Source: Climacteris rufus (lineage: Eukaryota; Chordata; Aves; Passeriformes; Climacteridae). From it: a DNA stretch of 64,000 bases. A program made the position numbers and the translations under genes. The stretch covers positions 1,163 through 65,162 of the forward strand of contig VZRZ01004624.1 in the NCBI GenBank assembly GCA_013398175.1. Reading direction: 5' to 3'. Positions 1-12,315 of the stretch are shown in pieces; positions within the stretch are counted from its first letter, which is position 1, and the number at the start of each line of letters is the position of its first letter. The notes under the pieces were generated by a model. It was not told where the DNA came from. It saw only the letters and a list, made by a program, of their open reading frames with translations, and did no database searches.

Positions 1-152
1 TATCCCCCGATGCTGGGTATCCCCCGATGCCGGGTATCCCCCGATGCCGGGTATCCCCCGATGCCGGGTATCCCCCGATGCCGGGTATCCCTCGATGCCG
101 GGTATCGCTCGATGCCGGGTATCCCCCGATGCCGGGCATCCCCCGATGCTTT
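1..152. repeat. 17-bp CpG-rich minisatellite, truncated by window start
   Basis: Eight full copies and one partial copy of a 17-bp unit (TATCCCCCGATGCCGGG) run head to tail from the first base. Copies 1, 6 and 7 carry point changes (CTGGG at about 13-17; CCCTC and CGCTC at about 90-108). The last copy breaks off at about 150 into unrelated GC-rich DNA. Each consensus unit has two CpGs and one C5 run. Because 17 is not a multiple of three, all frames stay open across the array; the resulting repetitive peptides are by-products, not a gene. The true array length is unknown because it continues leftwards out of the window. Confidence 0.95.
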
Positions 153-3100
153 CCCCGGCGGCACCTGCCGTGGGAAGCGCGGATGGAGGGAAGTAAATGC
201 CGTGGCCGTCGGTGAATCCCTGTCTCGGGCACCCCACGGCCACGCGTGTCCCCCGCGGGAGCTCCATCCCTCCCTCCCTCCCGTTCGTGGGGAGGCTGCG
301 GCCACGACGCCGAAATCCACGGCGTTAGCCGGGTCAAACCTCTCAGTTTACTCGTGTCTGCCCTTTGCGTAAGAAATAAACCCAAACCTTGCCAGGCAGG
401 GAGAGATTTGTCCTGCCCTCAGGGAGAGCATGGAATTACCACCACAAAGACGGAAAACTTCTTTAGTCGCAAAAAAACTCCTGCGTGGGAAAAGCCAAAA
501 CCCCACTGACCCCATCACTGCAGGTTAGGACTGTAAGAATGTCTGAATACTTAATAATTTTTTATCTTTCCCTTAAGATGACCATTTTTAAAAACAGAAA
601 TATTGGACAATCACATGACAAACAGGGAACAGCCCTTTAAGGGATTCCAGGGAAACACCTGTTCCTGTATCAAATGTTCTTTCTTACAAATATGTGTTGG
701 TACTTCCCTCCAACACACGATTAAATGAAAATGAATTTCATTGTTTAAAGCAATAATTACTGTAATTTGAAATAACTAAAATACATTTTTTTAAATCAGT
801 ACATAATAATAACACACTCCTTTGTCTTTTAAAGGTGTGTGCTGTTGTAGCTCTGGCAGTATCTCAGGAAATCATTCTATGCTATTAAAGGCACTCTGAT
901 GGATAATATTAGGGTGCACTTTTATTACCCCATGGAATATTTTCTGCATTTTTGCCTTTTTTAACAAGAAAAAATTTAAAAGAGTATGGTTTTTACACTC
1001 TACACAGGTGTTACTTTTTTCCATCTTTGGATCACGTTTGCCATTGACACCAAGGAACGTTGAACCAGCTCAGAAATGAATTACTCCAATTTCCCCAGCC
1101 CTTGTACGCAAAACTGACCCCAGTTCTCAGCAACTGGACTGGTGGTCTCATCACAAAGTCGCTGAAAACAGAATTTCTCTTACGTGGAAAATTTTGTCCT
1201 TGTCTATTTAACTCCAATTTAGCACTAACTAAGCGCTGACAGGAGATAGATAAAATGGTTAGAAACTGCCAGAAAAAACTCCATCCAGCTCCCAGAGAAG
1301 GGAGCAGAAAAGTGACTGATGACTTCAGAGGATAATCAACGAGTGGTAAGGGTGGCAGCTGGCCAAGTGTGCTGCACATATCTCACATAAAACAAAACGT
1401 ATGTCCACAGTGGACAGGCTGCTCCACATCCATCCACCGTCCTTCTCCTCCACAAGCCACGGTCCTGGAGCCAAGGCTGCTCAGTGAGCTGGACTGCTGC
1501 TCTGACTGCCTCTGCTCACTGACACATGCTGGTGCTCTGCCTCAAAAGGCACTGGGATCACCAGGATCTAAGGGAATGAAAAATCTGCTGTGATTGTCTT
1601 CCCTTTATTCCTTCAGAAGCTCTGGCAACTCTGGCATCTCCTCTCTCTTTGGGTACCCAGTGTTTCCTGTCCCTTTCTGAGCAGCACGTGCTTAGGCAAC
1701 CTCAAAGGACACAGCCTCATGCACAGTTAATTTCTCTGGTTTCTCAGCACCTGAACAGACTTACCCTGGTACAACTCCTTCCAAAGGAGTAAACACAAGA
1801 GGAAATTATGAAATAATTTCCCCAGAAATAAAGAAAAATACAACAAAAGCAGAAAGAGAGTACTTTAAAAAGTATATAAATGAGGGTACTGCCACCCTTT
1901 CCACAAAGTCAGGGACAACATTATCACAGGTTTTACGGGAAGCAGGATGATCTCTGCTCTTGAAAAGCTTTGTTTGCTGCCTGTTCATGAAGAGCAAGCA
2001 CCCTGTTGCACATGGCTGTGTTGTAAAAGCAAGCATTGATTTATACTCATAATCTTTCCAGAGTTCAAGCTCTAATGGTAGAAGTTAAACCATACACGTG
2101 TCTGAATCCAAGCAGATAATCTCACTGTTCAAGTCTCTGCTATTGCTATAAAATTATATTTGTACTATTTATGGAATGTGCAGATCCAGGGGAAATGTAT
2201 TTATAGCTGTTTTGACTACTTCTACTGTATGCTTAGAGAAGAAACCGTGGAATTTGGGGTTTGGCATTTTGGACAGTGGGCAAATTAGAGGGCCCCTAAT
2301 TCTCTTGACTGCCATTTGCTGCTGTGTGGTTCCCAGGTCAGCCAGGCTTCTCTGGTACGAAGGGAACTCAATTCTCTGCATCAGCCATGTCCTCTTCAGC
2401 TAATTATCTGTGAAGTGCACAGCCAGCCTCTCTCCCTTGGCTGCAGGAAATGCTGACTTGAGTCACACTTTGGAAAACCTATCTGACATCTCTGAATTAG
2501 GAGGAACTGTTGCATTGACTTTACTGCTTTTCTGTAAGTCAAATCTTCCCTCTACACTTGGAATGAGAAAGCATTTGTAGCTTTTGTCACAAAGAAACAA
2601 GATAGCAAAATCCTTTCATTATGCCTATAAATTACAATTCTACTTTTCCACCACCTTGGGAATTAGCTTTATGCATTTTGGTATTAGGTAACAATGTCAG
2701 CCAGAGATTCTTCAATTTCTTTGTATCATATTCAGTCAGACATAAAGTATTTAATGTTTGTTGAAGATCAAAGAATTGTGCACAGCCTGTTGGTTTGGCG
2801 GGGATGGTTTACAAGTGTGGAGTCCTGGCTCCTCCAGGGAGCATGAGGAACCTGTTTGCTACTTTAACCACTCTTTCCCTGGAAAAAGGACACAGTCAGC
2901 TCCTGCAGGGAGCAGGGGGTTTGAGACCTGGAGAAATTTAAAATGCATTTTCTGCCACTGCTTATGCCCATGCAATGAATCCCTGTGCATCCAAAAAGGG
3001 TTTATGAGCACGGTCCAAGAAAAACTGACCTAATAGTAATGGGTTTTCTTGTGCTTTAAGAATTACTGTCATTCAATGGAGCACTCTGGTGGGATGGGAA

Positions 3101-4129
3101 CTCAAACATTCCTGGCTGTGGAGATGCCACAGCACGATGTGCAGCTCCCCTTTCCCTCCAGCCCATGACTGCAGAGATAAGCAGAGTCAGATGAGACTGC
3201 TGGGCCCATGGAGGCGCCTGCTCCTGCTGAAAGGGAGCAGGGTTGTCCCTCTCACCCCGGTGCAGATGGACCTGTGTGCCCCTGTCACTGACACCACCGT
3301 TCATCTGATTCCCCTGGGAGCTAATTCAGCTCTCTCAGGCAACTCAGGGGGGAAAAAAAAATAAGAAAAAAAAAAGATGTTTAGGTATTTGCTGGCATAG
3401 GGAGCTGCACCAGCAGCAGCCCTGGCCTAAGTGCAGTGTCCTGCTCAGGGAGGGAGAGCATGCATTTGCCTTTTTCACTGGCAGCAAACTCTTCAACCGT
3501 TTCATCCCCCTACGTGACTCAATCCAAAGATTTTTGTCCATTGGGATAGAAAAAAAAAGACCATTTTTTAATGCAGTGACACTCATTTTCTCAACGTATC
3601 CTTCCCAACATTTACAACGCTATTGCAGTATTATGGCTTTATGGGAGAGAAGACAGAGTATTTTCTCCAGTAATTCCTTTCTTCCTTTCTGAGCAGGAAG
3701 AAAAGGAACCACCATAAACCAGCATTGTACTGAGTAATGAACCACACTTGTTTTATCACCCTTATTTATTTGTATATACTGGTAGCACTTAAGAAAATCC
3801 AATCAAGAATCAGGCCTACATTGTGCAACACATTAAACAAACACATAATAAACAGCCAGCCCATGCCACCAGTGACTTTGTATACTTGGGCTTTTATAAA
3901 ACCTTCAAACTGGAATATTTTGGATGAATCTAGACATTCCAAAGTGCAGCATCTAAAGTAATAATTAAAGGAGGTTGTATTGGAAAATGTCGTGATTGCA
4001 TTTAAATAAATTGGCCTAGTTAGATTAAATGAACAGCCTTTAAAGAAGTAATTCTTCCCTCATTCTGTGCAGAGGTTCTGTCACAGACCACCAGTATTCA
4101 AAGTAAAGAGCCTGTGAGAAACAGCTGGA
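153..4129. other. Non-coding stretch, mostly AT-rich, no gene seen
   Basis: A GC-rich shoulder with several CpGs (about 153-340) follows the minisatellite; the rest is AT-leaning unique DNA. No frame has coding character. Small structures seen: a 9-bp perfect hairpin with a 3-nt loop at 1801-1821, a purine-rich run at about 3350-3376, and a pyrimidine/purine hairpin at 3674-3708 (13 bp with one bulge, 8-nt loop). The block at 3080-3330 is GC-richer but matches nothing I recognise. Confidence 0.6.
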
Positions 4130-4175
4130 TTGAGTGAAAAATCAAGACACAGCCTGATATGCAGTCAAGCCCATT

Positions 4176-4212
4176 TAATTACGCTTCCTAATTATATTTC
4201 CCATGATAATTA
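4176..4212. promoter_or_regulatory. Cluster of three TAATTA homeodomain-type sites
   Basis: Three exact TAATTA cores lie at 4176-4181, 4189-4194 and 4207-4212. TAATTA is the palindromic core bound by many homeodomain proteins. A short CpG-rich block begins about 50 bp downstream. The motif is common in AT-rich DNA, so a regulatory role is inference from the density and the neighbouring CpG block. There is no gene nearby in the window to assign as a target. Confidence 0.35.
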
Positions 4213-4257
4213 TATACAGTATTTAAATGCAGCATGCTATTTCCTGTTCAGAGTGAT

Positions 4258-4705
4258 TAAAACCACCCCCGTGATTGGTGAGGAGATGCCGGCAGAAGGC
4301 AGGGACGCTGCAGATGCTGCTGATAAGCCCCGGCTCCCTGGCAGAAGGAAAAGCGCCGGGCTGGGCTCTGGGAGCAGCCGTGGGCACAGCAACCCCTCCG
4401 GGGCAGCGAGCTGCTCCTCACCTGAGAACAGCCGCCCAGAGAAATCCCCCCGAGCGTCTGCTGGATACAATCTGCCCTCCTGGCTCAAAATATTCAGATC
4501 TGGGTGCTTCAAGTTCAGCATCTCGCTCCTGATTAGCACATCTGAAGGAGGCTCGCAGAACACCCAAGACTCCAGGGGAGCAGGAGCCAGAAATGCCTCT
4601 CCTTTGCCCTCTCACTGCTGTGCTGGTGATTATTACTTCTAATTGCACTGCTCCGTGCCTCCATCGGAGAGGAAGGAAGCTGGAGGGGGCGGGGGGAAAG
4701 GAAAA
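4258..4705. promoter_or_regulatory. CpG-rich block with GC box, possible enhancer or weak promoter core
   Basis: About a dozen CpGs fall between 4268 and 4455, dense compared with the surrounding sequence where CpG is rare. A G-rich element at 4684-4700 contains a GC box (GGGGGCGGGG), the Sp1/KLF-type site, and could also form G-rich secondary structure. Overlapping open frames on both strands here are expected from high GC and include non-ATG starts. It may be a small CpG island, an enhancer, or merely a GC-rich patch. No TATA-plus-start arrangement or downstream exon is recognisable. Confidence 0.3.
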
Positions 4706-4805
4706 GCAGGCAGAGGAGAAATATGGTTTGGGGGAAGTTATGCAGCTTTGGGGGTAGGTCCTGTCCCACAGCAGCAATGGGCCTCTGCAAGCTGCTCTCG
4801 GAGAA

Positions 4806-4975
4806 CCATGGAATGCTTTGTGCTGGTAGGGACCTTAAAGATCTCATTCCACCCCCTGCCACGAGCAGGGACACCTCCCACTGTCCCAGGCTGCTCCAAG
4901 CCCCGTCCAGCCTGGCCTGGGACATTTCCAGGGATGGGGCAGCCACAGCTGCTCTGGGCACCCTGTGCCCCTTCC
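4806..4975 (-). mobile_element. CR1 LINE 3' fragment
   Basis: The plus strand reads through the reverse complement of a CR1 3' end. The order seen is a degraded ATGGAATG...GGTAGGGACC block, then AAAGATC, a CACCCCCTGCC-like stretch, GCAGGGACACCTCCCACT, GCTGCTCCAAGCCCCGTCCA, CCAGGGATGGGGCAGCCACA and CTCTGGGCACCCTGTGCC. This order and wording are characteristic of bird CR1. The copy is strongly 5'-truncated, as usual for CR1, and no reverse transcriptase part is attached. It lies just right of the CpG-rich block, and CR1 itself contributes to the GC content here. Confidence 0.9.
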
Positions 4976-4985
4976 TCCAAGTCTT

Positions 4986-7900
4986 ATTACTGAGCAGTAT
5001 CCAGGAGTTTGTAGGATAACATACCTGGCCTCAGGGCAAGCTGTAGGAGAGAATAGAAGGGAATCCCTCATTTCATCACGCAGATGTTGCTTACAAGAGA
5101 GATTTGGCCTTCCCAAGTCCAAGCCCTTCCCCAGGATAGACAGAGCAAAAAAGTTATTTGAATAAATTTTTTGCTTTTGGTTTGCTAAATTCACACATTC
5201 CAGATTTTATACTAGACATGAAATATTTGTCATTGTTAAGAAGGCATGGCATTTAGTTTATAAGCATGTTCTCCTGAACAATCCCAAAAGGGAAGTATTG
5301 CTTCTTGAAATGTTGCAAAGGAAAATGCTTCCAGGAGTTGGCCTTTGAACTAAGTTTCTGCTTCATTTAACCACTGAATTTGACAGCAGTAGAGTTCCTA
5401 ATTTCTTTCTGGAATGAAATGCTTTCACTTCTCATCAACACAAGCTAAATGTATTTGCAATGCTGCAGGATATTCCATGGAAGAGTTATTAATATGACAT
5501 TAAATCTAAATAAACTGAATATGGTGTGGATTTCTGGGGACAACTATGGATCATGTTCTAATTAAGCAGAATACAACGGGAATATTGAACAACTGTTGTT
5601 ATTGTGGATGCAGCTACAATCCAGGACAGAAATATCAACCCCTCAAGTCCTGAGAATGTTTCTTACCAAAATCAGCAACTAAAATTACTGAGGACAACTT
5701 CAAGCCAGACTTTGAGCTATCCCATTGAATCGAGCATTTTTAATGGGAATAATCAGATGGGGTAATATTTCAATTATCCAGTACTCAGCTTATTACATGT
5801 AGAGATGGAATCTCAACGCTTATTAATGCCTTCATTTTGTCAATAAAAAAAACCACAATCCATGAGATAAGACAGCACAGGGAGATGGAAACTTCTGTAT
5901 GTGGAAGAAATACAGTAATTTATCCACCTACTGCTAAAGGTTCCAGGCAAGATACTTAGCAAATATTGACCGAAAATGAATGGGCAGTCATTTTAATAAT
6001 TTCTTTATTTTCACCATTCTTGCAATTTTAAGTACTCTTGATAAACCAGCACAATAAGAGAGAGCTAATCTGTTAGGCCATCATAGTTCCTGTATGAATG
6101 CAGTGTTTACTAATCCTGAATAATTTCAGATTTACACCACTCTGATTGAGACCAGTATCTGGCCCAGAAACATTATACAAGGCAAGTATTTACATCTGGG
6201 AACTCACAAGTACCAGAAACACCAGAACCTTTGATTTTTCAAAAACCCCTATCATTCAAACTGATTAAGACATGTGTCTCAATTTACTGGCTTGAGGTTT
6301 TCCAGTTACATTCCCTAACTCTCTCTCTCTCTTCTATGTTACTCCTTCCTGCCTCCCTCACTCCTCCTGAGTGAGAAAACATGCCTTTTAGGCCTTTCAC
6401 AACAGTTTAAACTCAGACCTAAAGCCCCATTCCCATCCCAACCCCATGAACCAAGCTGCTTGCCCTGTTTCAGCAGTTAATTAACAATGAATGCCTGCCT
6501 TTGGAGACTGGGTGAAGCAGGGTGGGGATAAAAGATGAAGAAGGCTGAGGACAGACATAACAAGAATGGGGAGGGAGCAAAGTGGGTGGCTTATCAAATT
6601 CCACAAATACCAGACGTGGAGAGGTGTTGATTTGTTGCTGGGAAAACCCTGTTTGTTTATGGAGTTTAATCACCTGTTTTATGTTTGTTGTTTGAAACAT
6701 AGGGGAGACAATGGGACTGTTTGCCCCCAGTGCACTGAAATACAGTACAGTAAGAGTTGTACACACAGGAATTTGAAGTCACTGGTATGTGTAAATTAGA
6801 AGAGCTCAGATCATTAGCAGCTCAGGCTCCTGCTCAGGCTGTGTGAAGGAGGCACCAAAGAATGTGCCCAAGGTTGACAGTCAGAAAAAGAATTTCTTGC
6901 TTGTGATCCATAAAACAAACATAATTCTTTGAGGTGAGGTGGAGAAATTTGGAAAACAATGCATCCCACATTGCTCTGATATCTGTCAGCAAGGCACTGC
7001 CTGTCACATAGTTTGGGCTGCTTTTTCTTCTACTATGTCTCTTTTATTTTCTTTTTCTTTTTGAAGTAGCAGCCAGACTGAGCAGGCAAGAGCAGAGCTC
7101 TGCACCACTGTGAAAGAAACATCAGTTGACATCCTGTTTCTGAACAGCTCCACTGCTTGAGATACTTGTTAGCAGAAGACATTTCTGCATGCTTTGTGCC
7201 CTGTGTATGAGCTGTGCCAACGGCCTGCTCCAACCTTTCCTAGCAAAATCAGTCTTGGCAAGCTGGCCCAGCACCTTGTCCAGCCAAATCTCACCCTCTG
7301 GACCTCTGAGCTCGGTTCCAATTCAGCCTCCTCCCCGAATCATTCAAAGATGCTGAGAGATGTTCCTCATCAACAAGGAAAACACACAAGGAAGCACTTT
7401 AGTCTTTATGTTTTCACCATAAATATCTGAAAAGTCACTCAATTATCTTTCTTCAGCCCTTTCTCAGATAAAATGCTCACAAATAGCCCCTTGAAAAAGA
7501 AACTGTAACTTTATCTAACACTGACTGCTTGAAACAGCTTTTTTTGTTTATGGATAAACATTTCTCAGCTAGAGCTTAACCTGGAACCTCTTGGGGACAG
7601 GGACCATCTAACACAGACAATTCCTGTTGCATGTGTTGATGGACACAGGACAATGTAAAAAATAAATATATATAAAATACAAGATTTTCTAAGAATCTCG
7701 GCTTTCATTCACCATTGAAAAGAAACTCTTTACCCTCAGTGTTGCCATAAAAATAATTGCCATGCTGGTCCACACTCACTGAAAGGCTCTGAAATTAGAG
7801 AAAACCCAATATCCATTCATCTTTTTATTAAATATTGATTTTGTACGTCAACTCCCTTATTCTAGACAGTCTCATTCATGAAATTTGCATGTTTGGGAGT

Positions 7901-8920
7901 GGCTGTAACTGGGTCAATTCAAACAAAAATAGAGCACATCCCCTCTGTGGGATAAAGTCTTACAAAGATCACACCATTCATACCTTGTTTCCAATTCCTA
8001 TGGCAGAGAAGTGTTTATTATTCTGTTCAAAGGGGAGGAGACCAACATTCAGCATCACCTCAACGATGTGGCCCATGTTGTTGATGTGTTTTGGTAATAG
8101 CAAGAGTTTTTGTGAAGTCACAGTGATTAATGGTGGAGGCTACAGGCTGTCCCCCAGAAACTGGAATCCAGATAAGATTTCCAATTTTGCAAAATTTTAT
8201 ATAATTATAATTTTTAATTTTTTTTTTTTAATGGAGAGCAAGAAAACATGAGCCTTTAACACTGCCTCTTGCAGAGATCACAGACTTTGGGACAAAACCA
8301 GTGTGATGCTCAGAGTCTTGGACTTTCAACTCTGCTTTATAAATGGCCCTGGTACATTATCAAAGGCACATAAACGATGTAGGAATCGAAATTCTATTTT
8401 TCCAAAGGGATTTATACATATATTAGGAATGTATGACCTTACCACACTTAGGCAATAAATCTAATTGATTTCAGGAAGGTTCCTAGGTAGCTTAGATATT
8501 TTCAGAGTGCAGCCCTTTGTCTGTTGGGCTGAACTTTTTCTCATTTCCCTCATTATCACCATGAAATGAATCTTGACTGTCTGCCATGATCTAAAGCATA
8601 CTAGAATTCAATCAGCAAAACCAGAACAGCGACAGTCACAGGTGATGTGTAACTTGCTTTTCTTCCTACTGAAAGAAGCATTTCTGTTTTTTTTTTACCA
8701 TGAGTACAAAAGAAGCTGGCTTCAAGTAGGGAATTAATTGTTCTGCCTATGGTGCAAGTTGAGTGGAACCATGTAATACTTGCTTTTGTGAGCCACATCT
8801 TCTCTGACTCCAAGACCTAAAGCTCTGCAAGACCATGCCCCAGGGACTCCAACTCTACCCTGTTTTCATTGAGTCCCTCCATGAAGCTCTGGGTCTGACT
8901 GTGAAGCGGCTTCCCTGAAT
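4986..8920. other. AT-rich unique DNA without a gene
   Basis: No coding frame is credible. Apart from the old repeat at 6121-6170, the stretch holds a short CT run at about 6321-6336, a pyrimidine-rich run at about 7020-7065, a 14-bp palindrome centred near 8193 and an A/T homopolymer zone at 8190-8232. These are ordinary for non-coding DNA. Confidence 0.6.
6121..6170 (+). repeat. Fragment of an old amniote interspersed repeat
   Basis: The segment CAGATTTACACCACTCTGAT followed by TGAGACCAGTATCTGGCCC resembles a very old repeat common in turtle, crocodile and bird DNA, with wording like 'TTTACACCAGTGTAA...GAGATCAGAATCTGGCCC'. Only about 50 bp are recognisable. I do not assign a family name; the call rests on remembered wording. 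Confidence 0.45.
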
Positions 8921-8927
8921 CAAAGAT

Positions 8928-9760
8928 TCACTTTGTTTGCACCAGCATGAAGTTATTGAAGTCGGTGGCAAGTGACAGGAGAGCGTGGCTCTGTGGGACA
9001 AACCATGTTCTCCTGAGATCAGTCAGCTTCTGCTTCAGCGTGCTCTCCATCAGGCTGGATCTGTCACAAGCACACAGAGATAAAAATTCCACTGGGATTC
9101 CAAGGCCTGTGTTTTCCAACATGTTCTGAAACCCTTGACTTCCTGCAGCCCCCCGGGCCTGCAGCCGCTCGTGCCCCATGGGCAGAAGGAGAGCAAGACC
9201 CAGCTGCAATTTTGGCTTTAGGGAAAAGCTCTCTCTCCCCTTCTCTGGAGGAACTGAGCTGCTGCCAGCAATTAAGGCCCTGCAAAGCAATTTCCCATTC
9301 TCTAGAGAGCACAACCTCTTGCCACCAGTAATTAAATGTGGCTGGTGGCTGTGGTGTTGCCAGCACAGCGCGTTGCTGTGTTCCTGCTCCCCGGACCTTG
9401 CTCCGGGGCTGGAGCACACCACTCCCTCTGCCACACCAGTACGGCCAGGGAGGCATCTCTGCAATGAACTGGAGCAGGGAATAAGTCCAGCTCCAAAATA
9501 GCCTGGCAGAGAAACACTTGGTTTTTTATGTGTCTTCCTCCAAATTGGATCAAATTCCTGATCCGTTTCACAGCAGAGCCACAAACCAATACTCCAGGAG
9601 AAGCGAGGGGCCCGTGCTCTGCAGGAGGGAAGATGAAACAAGCAGTAGGGAAAGGCTGGAAAGGGAATACCAGAAGCCAGAATTGGTGTTGAAGACTTAA
9701 TCTTGTGAAACCACAGCCTCACTCTTCCAGCCAGGAAAAAGTCAGCAGCTGCTGACCAGC
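8928..9760. other. GC-rich block with a long open frame, not supported as a gene
   Basis: The minus strand is open for about 264 codons (9722 down to 8928), the longest frame in the window. However, its first codon is GTG, and the first in-frame ATG comes only about 180 codons later. The conceptual protein is rich in Ser, Leu, Arg, Gly and Cys with no domain I recognise, and both strands carry overlapping open frames, as expected from GC-rich DNA. A 16-bp perfect palindrome containing the E-box CAGCTG sits at 9741-9756. Two AATTAA-type sites occur near 9270 and 9332. A conserved non-coding element is as likely as an exon. Confidence 0.4.
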
Positions 9761-12290
9761 ACTGTTTTTTCTAACACTTCAGAGCCCCCTTTGAACTCTT
9801 TTGTGGCCCTGGGGGGATTGTAGCCCACAGTCAGGGAAACTCTGCCCCAGGCTGGCCATTCAGTCCGAATGCACTGGGACCAGCTTTCCTAGGAACAGAA
9901 GTTTCCCCAAATGTTGGCACACAAAACTTGCCTCTTTCCACCCACCCTGGTGAGAAATCACGAGAACTCTGATGGGGAGAAATGTAAGAGGTCAAATATA
10001 GCTCTGGTTAGAAAATCATCTTCCCCCACAACATGTCTTAAAAAGAAGAGCTCAAAAAAATAATTTCCTTAACAGATTTATAGCAAAAATTTAGTTTCAA
10101 ACACATTGTAATGGCAAAATATTGCACTCGTAACAGTAAATCATTTCTTAAGAACACTTTCACTTTTAAAAGTGTTGGCCAGCCATATTTAAAACAACAC
10201 TGAACAAGAGAGGTCGTTTTGAATTGTTTGCCAGTAATGTACAAAAACTTCCTGAGATTCATAAGGAAATGGAATGATCTATGACTCATAAGGAAAACAT
10301 GAATTGCTTCTTTTTATTTTAGAGTATAAATGCAAAGATCTGTGTATGCACAAGGAGTTAAAAAAATGTTAGTAGCAGATATTTCATCCACTTTGAAACC
10401 TGAATACTGCTTTCCTGAAGGAAAACAGACTCTGCTGCAGGACAGAGTCTCAAATTATCGATAGGAATATTCATACACATCCATTTGCTGGGGCAAAGAG
10501 GCAGGCAAAAATGAATGCCAGATCCTTGGAAAGACTTGCATATTTTACAGAAGAAATTAAAGCCATGCTGCTTAAGGAACATTGTTTAATAATATTCTTT
10601 CTTTCTGCCACCCTGTGTTCTTTTAGTTCTTTTGTTATTCAGTGCTCATATTCAGGGCAGATATTTAAATGTGTGCATAATACCAAGCAAATGTTTCAGT
10701 GCTATCAACTTTAAAGTTTAAAGTTAAGATCATATTTTAGTGGTTTCCTGAAGAGGATTTACATATTTTTTTCCTTGAGCCATGACCTTTAGCTAGAAGC
10801 TTTTTGAGGCTCTATGTTATAATAGCGCTGCTCTTGATTTAGACCTATAAAACAAGTGGTAGGTTCACATCAGTCAAAGGTTGTCCCCTCCAAGACGTGC
10901 CATTCCCCAGTGCAAGTAAGCAAAAAAAATAGTGAATTTTTCTAAATTAATTTCACATATTTTCTAAAGTAACATCATTAGCTATTTGTTTTCAGAGTTT
11001 TTCTGCTTCTCTAGGCATTTGCACTCTTAAAATGAGGTTTTTATTTAATTTCTTCCCACTAACATGAAAGAATATGTTTAAACTCAAACTGGATGGCACT
11101 GGATCCCAATTTAAAGTGGCCAGAATTCATCTGGACTGTACTCAGTGCTAAAAGAACAAGGCTTCCATCCCAAAAGAAAGATTCAGATTTGGCCAGTTCT
11201 ACCTTTTGGGCAATGCCCAAAACATTGAAGTTTATAAAGAAAACATCCAGCATCTCTCCACGGACTCCAGCAAGCACTCTGTAGTCTTCCAGTGGTCCAT
11301 GAACCACAGCTTGGCAAACAGAGCCAAGAGACAGGAGAGTGGTGGGGTTTACCTGGCTCTGATCTACTCCAATTGAGGAGGAAAATGTGCCATTAGTTAG
11401 ATTAGATTAATGCAGCTCTTATAGTTAATTTCCTGAGCAAATGTCCCTTTGCCTCTGCTTTATTTTCCCTTTTGCTTCTTCCTTTTTTTCCTTTTCTTTT
11501 CCTTTCAAGCTCTCATTCTGTGAGAAAAGATGAGATCTCCAGCAAGGAGAAGAGGGAACCCGTTAAATACCTCATTATCCCCGAGGTCTCTGTTGATTTA
11601 GACTTCCAGAAAGAGAAATGGAGTTCAGTTCATCTCTGCCTGAACTGACACTGCAGATAACCCCAGCACATCCATCTCAAATTGTCAGCTCAAGACAAAT
11701 TACCTTCTCTCCAGGATACTCTCTTTCACTGATTACCTACCACTCAAATTAAATGCCATCTGACTTCTGAGAGCCTTTTGTTTGTCAGATTCCACTGGAT
11801 TATGCAAAAAACGATGGGGGGAGAATCTGGTATGTTTGAAGTCTTGAGAACAGAGTGCACAGGCCCTGCTTCCTCATCCAGCTTTGGAGGAAGAGCTCAG
11901 GCTTTTCCTAATCTGTTTGCCACCCCACTGTATAGTAAACTTCACTGTCAATAAGAAAGATAAAACCTAAAAGCCTTCTGAATAATGCCTTAAAGCAATA
12001 GGATGCTGTGAAATCCTAATGTTTGGTGGCAAATATTTCATGCAGCTAAATTTTTTAAAGCCCGGGTTTTGGTTCATTTGAATATTTCACTTAATTTGTT
12101 TGTTTTAATATGTGAAAGGAAAAAAGGTGTCAAGAAGTGCTTCAAAGGAGGAACTAGTAACTGCAATCATGTTTACTTAAAATTTTCTCTCAAAGAATTT
12201 TGGGCTTTTTACTTCATTAAGCCGGAATTGTCTGGCCCAATATGTTCCATTTATTCACCTCGGGCTGTTTTATGCGGGTTTTTTTGTTGA
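9761..12290. other. AT-rich unique DNA without a gene
   Basis: Nothing coding is recognisable. The main compositional feature is a pyrimidine tract of about 50 nt at 11460-11509. The remainder is unique-looking sequence with scattered ATTA/TAAT cores, which are uninformative at this AT content. Confidence 0.6.
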
Positions 12291-12295
12291 AACTT

Positions 12296-12315
12296 TCCCA
12301 TTTTCGAAAATGGGA
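12296..12315. repeat. 20-bp perfect palindrome
   Basis: The arm TCCCATTTTC (12296-12305) is followed directly by its exact reverse complement (12306-12315), with no spacer. The centre is TTCGAA. It could form a cruciform or bind a dimeric factor. No longer inverted repeat surrounds it. Confidence 0.9.

Noticed and set aside
10..372. Repetitive peptide frames over the 17-bp array
   Set aside because: They are by-products of a stop-free 17-bp repeat read in all frames.
8928..9722. 264-codon minus-strand frame as a protein-coding gene
   Set aside because: It opens with GTG rather than ATG, the first in-frame ATG is about 180 codons in, and there is no recognisable domain in a GC-rich stretch open in several frames.
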